In this document: positions 8,601 through 9,201 of the stretch, piece by piece | Numbering within the stretch: the first letter of the stretch is position 1 | How the letters are laid out: every line of letters begins with the position of its first letter | DNA from: Candidatus Opimibacter skivensis | GTDB lineage: Bacteria; Bacteroidota; Bacteroidia; Chitinophagales; Saprospiraceae | NCBI GenBank assembly: GCA_016722045.1 | Contig: JADKGY010000023.1 | Coordinates: 1 to 9,201 of the forward strand | Direction: 5' to 3' | Length of the DNA stretch: 9,201 bases | The notes under the pieces: generated by a model | Told to the model about the DNA's origin: nothing | Seen by the model: only the letters and a program-made list of their open reading frames with translations | Database searches by the model: none | Translations under genes and position numbers: made by a program

Positions 8601-9201
8601 ACAGGAGCTGCTATATCCTGAACATTTATCGTTTGTGAAGCACTGGATGAATTACCGCATGCATCTGTTGCCGTCCAGGTTCTGATAACACTGTATTCTC
8701 CTGCACAATCACCAGGTGTGGTTACATCATTTGAAGTCAGTGTGAAAGCACTTTCGCATGCATCCGTTGCAGTGGCAACGGCAAAGACCGGAGTCGACGG
8801 ACAATTAATTGTGGTTGGAGCAGGTAATGTTGCAATAACAGGAGCTGTGATATCCTGAACATTGATGGTTTGTGAAGCACTGGATGAATTACCACATGCA
8901 TCTGTTGCTGTCCATGTTCTGGTGACACTGTATTCTCCCGCACAATCTCCGGATGTTGTTACATCAGCTGAAGTCAGTGTGAAGGCACTTCCGCATGCAT
9001 CCGTTGCAGTGGCAACAGCAAAGACTGGTGCAGCAGGACAATCAATTGTTGTTGGAGAAGGTAATGTTGCAATAACAGGAGCTGTAATGTCCTGAACATT
9101 TATCGTTTGTGAAGCACTGGATGAATTACCACATGCATCCGTTGCTGTCCATGTTCTGGTGACACTGTATTCTCCCGCACAATCTCCGGATGTTGTTACA
9201 T
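5651..9201 (-). CDS. Giant HYR/Ig-like tandem-repeat surface protein, upstream part (5' end outside window, ends at frameshift)
   Basis: This is the upstream-frame portion of a giant repeat protein. The frame is open from the window edge at 9201 to TGA at 5651-5653, with no in-frame stop across about 15 repeat units. The first in-frame ATG (7481-7483) is not a credible start: it is a Thr-to-Met change inside a repeat (TAMDACGN instead of TATDACGN), and the repeats continue upstream of it. Each 79-residue unit carries ITAPVI, DCP, FAVATATDACG, a Cys at 50, SVTRTWTATDACGN and SASQTINVQ. Its four cysteines could form two disulfides, which suits an exported protein. The repeat resembles HYR/Ig-like modules of Bacteroidota adhesin-like proteins, so the likely role is an extracellular structural or adhesive rod; this is inferred from family style, not from a catalytic signature. 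The last 14 or so codons before the stop (reading RNGCMQCLHTYFS) are out of frame with the repeat and follow a five-base loss at 5676-5695, so this stop is probably not the natural end. Confidence 0.85.
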   Translation of the reverse strand, partial: VTTSGDCAGEYSVTRTWTATDACGNSSSASQTINVQDITAPVIATLPSPTTIDCPAAPVFAVATATDACGSAFTLTSADVTTSGDCAGEYSVTRTWTATDACGNSSSASQTINVQDITAPVIATLPAPTTINCPSTPVFAVATATDACESAFTLTSNDVTTPGDCAGEYSVIRTWTATDACGNSSSASQTINVQDIAAPVIATLPSPTTIDCPAAPVFAVATATDACGSSFTLTSADVTTSGDCAGEYSVIRTWTATDACGNSSSASQTINVQDITAPVIDALPVTTTINCPSTPVFAVATATDACGSAFTLTSADVTTSGDCAGEYSVIRTWTATDACGNSSSASQTINVQDVTAPVIAALPAPATIDCPAAPVFAVATATDACGSSFTLTSADVTTSGDCAGEYSVTKTWTATDACGNSSSASQTINVQDNTAPVIDALPVTTTINCPSTPVFAVATATDACGSAFTLTSADVTTSGDCAGEYSVIRTWTATDACGNSSSASQTINVQDIAAPVIAALPAPTTIDCPAAPVFAVATATDACGSAFTLTSADVTTSGDCAGEYSVTRTWTAMDACGNSSSASQTINVQDITAPVIDALPVTTTINCPSTPVFAVATATDACGSAFTLTSTDVTTPGVCAGSYSVTRTWTATDACGNSSSASQTINVQDITAPVIAALPAPATIDCPSTPVFAVATVTDACGSAFTLTSNDVTTPGDCAGEYSVTRTWTATDACGNSSSASQTINVQDITAPVIASLPTASTIDCPATPVFAVATATDACGSAFTLTSNDVTTPGDCAGEYSVIRTWTATDACGNSSSASQTINVQDITAPVIASLPTASTIDCPATPVFAVATATDACGSVFTLTSNDVTTPGDCAGEYNVTRTWTATDGCGNSSSASQTINVQDITAPVIAALPAATTINCPSTPIFATATATDACGSAFTLTSADVTTPGDCTGEYSVTRTWTATDACGNSSSASQTINVQDITAPVIATLPSPTTIDCPAAPVFAVATATDACGSAFTLTSADVTTSGDCAGEYSVTRTWTATDACGNSSSASQTINVQDITAPVIDALPVTTTINCPSTPVFAVATATDACGSAFTLTSTDVTTPGVCAGSYSVTRTWTATDACGNSSSASQTINVQDIAAPVIAALPAPTTIDCPAAPVFAVARNGCMQCLHTYFS
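5676..5695 (-). other. Frame-disrupting five-base loss in one repeat unit
   Basis: Compared with the otherwise matching intact unit at 7433-7669, this unit lacks three bases (tcc) between 5676 and 5677, one base (a) between 5691 and 5692 and one base (t) between 5692 and 5693. The first loss is in frame and removes the Gly after the second cysteine (DACGS becomes DACS). The other two shift the frame. Everything else in the two units from about 5575 to 5800 matches closely. Reading the minus strand through the lesion, the upstream frame meets TGA at 5651-5653. A cluster of three small losses within about 17 bases, in the only off-length unit of the array, fits a base-calling or assembly-consensus fault, although a real mutation cannot be excluded. 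Confidence 0.9.
5774..6002 (-). repeat. Rare-variant unit (TSTDVTTPGVCAGSYS type), matching 7196-7424
   Basis: This unit and the one at 7196-7432 share the rare third-cysteine region TSTDVTTPGVCAGSYS (plus-strand 'cgctgtaggatcctgcacatac' form) and are identical until their last few bases at the unit edge. A related form with GAC in place of GVC sits near 4902-4925. In the intact copy the rare unit is followed, toward higher coordinates, by the TAMDACGN unit at 7433-7669; here the TAMDACGN unit lies on the other side (5542-5773). The order of the two unit types is therefore permuted. Confidence 0.82.
6000..6313 (-). repeat. 314-bp segment identical to 4583-4896 (copy B)
   Basis: This is the partner of 4583-4896. 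The identity crosses two unit boundaries and includes the 'gttggagaaggtaatg' form of residues 8-15 and a following 'acattgatggtttg' junction. Confidence 0.88.
6561..7013 (-). repeat. Single-unit near-perfect tandem duplication
   Basis: Bases 6561-6776 match 6798-7013 with one mismatch (6615, a versus g). The shared variant encodes ITAPVIASLPTASTIDCPAT-type residues with the 'gttgatgcagtaggtaatg' form and the TSNDVTTPGDC form. Downstream in gene order the copy at 6561-6776 acquires GEYNVTRTW and TATDGCGN, so the two units diverge abruptly outside the shared tract. Confidence 0.88.
7556..7927 (-). repeat. 372-bp segment identical to 3532-3903 (copy B)
   Basis: This is the partner of 3532-3903, with the same DIAAPVI and QDNTAP variants. 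It lies fully within the intact upstream reading frame and about 200 bp before the block that matches 1024-1662, so much of 7556-8767 is shared piecewise with two distant parts of the array. Confidence 0.9.
8129..8767 (-). repeat. 639-bp segment perfectly repeated at 1024-1662 (copy B)
   Basis: This is the partner of the segment at 1024-1662, identical over 639 bp. Identity stops after 8767: this copy continues with tgcagtggcaac-type sequence, whereas copy A continues with agccgtagcc-type sequence. It carries the same ACES and QDVTAP variants, which supports copying of a whole block over convergent mutation. Confidence 0.93.

Larger units (their letters stand above)
1..9201 (-). repeat. 237-bp coding tandem repeat array, 38 units plus two partial units
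   Basis: The period is exactly 237 bp. Taking the Asp codon of QDITAP as the first codon, unit boundaries fall at 90/91, 327/328, 564/565 and so on every 237 bp up to 5541/5542. One 232-bp unit follows (5542-5773), then 237-bp units to 9091, with partial units at 1-90 and 9092-9201. No other length variant or spacer occurs. Within a unit, the most constant stretch encodes SSSASQTINVQD (for example plus 565-600). The most variable stretches are residues 8-22 (between ITAPVI and VFAVA) and 42-53 (around the third cysteine). Two points in each unit share the motif ATDACG, 33 residues apart, so the domain has a partial two-fold internal similarity. Confidence 0.97.

Noticed and set aside
8737..8943. 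Minus-strand 68-codon frame at 8737-8943
   Set aside because: It overlaps the repeat frame on the same strand in another register and shows no repeat-domain sequence.
1..9201. CRISPR array or noncoding satellite
   Set aside because: The unit is 237 bp with no spacers, is a multiple of three, and keeps an open frame with conserved cysteines and amino-acid motifs across all units, so it is a coding repeat.

Overview
The whole 9,201-base window lies inside one enormous, highly repetitive protein-coding gene on the minus strand. Neither its start nor its end is present. The sequence is a head-to-tail array of a 237-bp (79-codon) unit: 38 units plus a partial unit at each edge (1-90 and 9092-9201), with no unique sequence between them. 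The gene reads from 9201 down to 1.

Each unit encodes a small secreted-type beta-sandwich domain resembling the hyalin-repeat (HYR)/Ig-like modules of giant bacterial surface proteins. Numbering the unit from the Asp of QDITAP, its landmarks are ITAPVI (2-7), DCP (17-19), FAVATATDACG (24-34), FTLTS.DVTT (37-46), a Cys at 50, EYSVTRTWTATDACGN (53-68) and SSSASQTINVQ (69-79). The four cysteines at 18, 33, 50 and 66 are conserved in every unit I translated. I saw no transmembrane segment, catalytic motif or linker. Repeats of this TRTWTATDACGNSS / QTINVQDITAPVI style are typical of very long secreted proteins of Bacteroidota, often with a type IX secretion or gliding-motility-associated C-terminal domain. 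That points to a Bacteroidota chromosome or metagenomic contig. The assignment is inference, because no signal peptide, sorting domain or housekeeping gene is in view.

Layout in gene order. From 9201 to about 5692 the frame is open (plus-strand triplets starting at positions congruent to 2 mod 3). At 5676-5695 one unit has lost five bases in total (3+1+1) relative to its siblings. This shifts the frame, and the upstream frame stops at TGA 5651-5653 after about 14 aberrant codons. From about 5691 to 1 the same array continues uninterrupted in another frame (triplets starting at positions congruent to 1 mod 3) and runs off the window edge. The gene is therefore either a single giant ORF with a local sequence error, or a truly broken gene.

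On top of the 237-bp period there is higher-order structure. It includes a 711-bp tandem duplication (1663-3084), a 639-bp perfectly identical segment repeated 30 units away (1024-1662 and 8129-8767), several other perfect copies of 267-372 bp, and units that look like hybrids of different sequence variants. This indicates recent unequal crossing-over, gene conversion or segmental duplication, or in part repeat misassembly. I see no promoter, terminator, RNA gene, mobile element or CRISPR array. The open frames on the plus strand are antisense shadows of the repeat.
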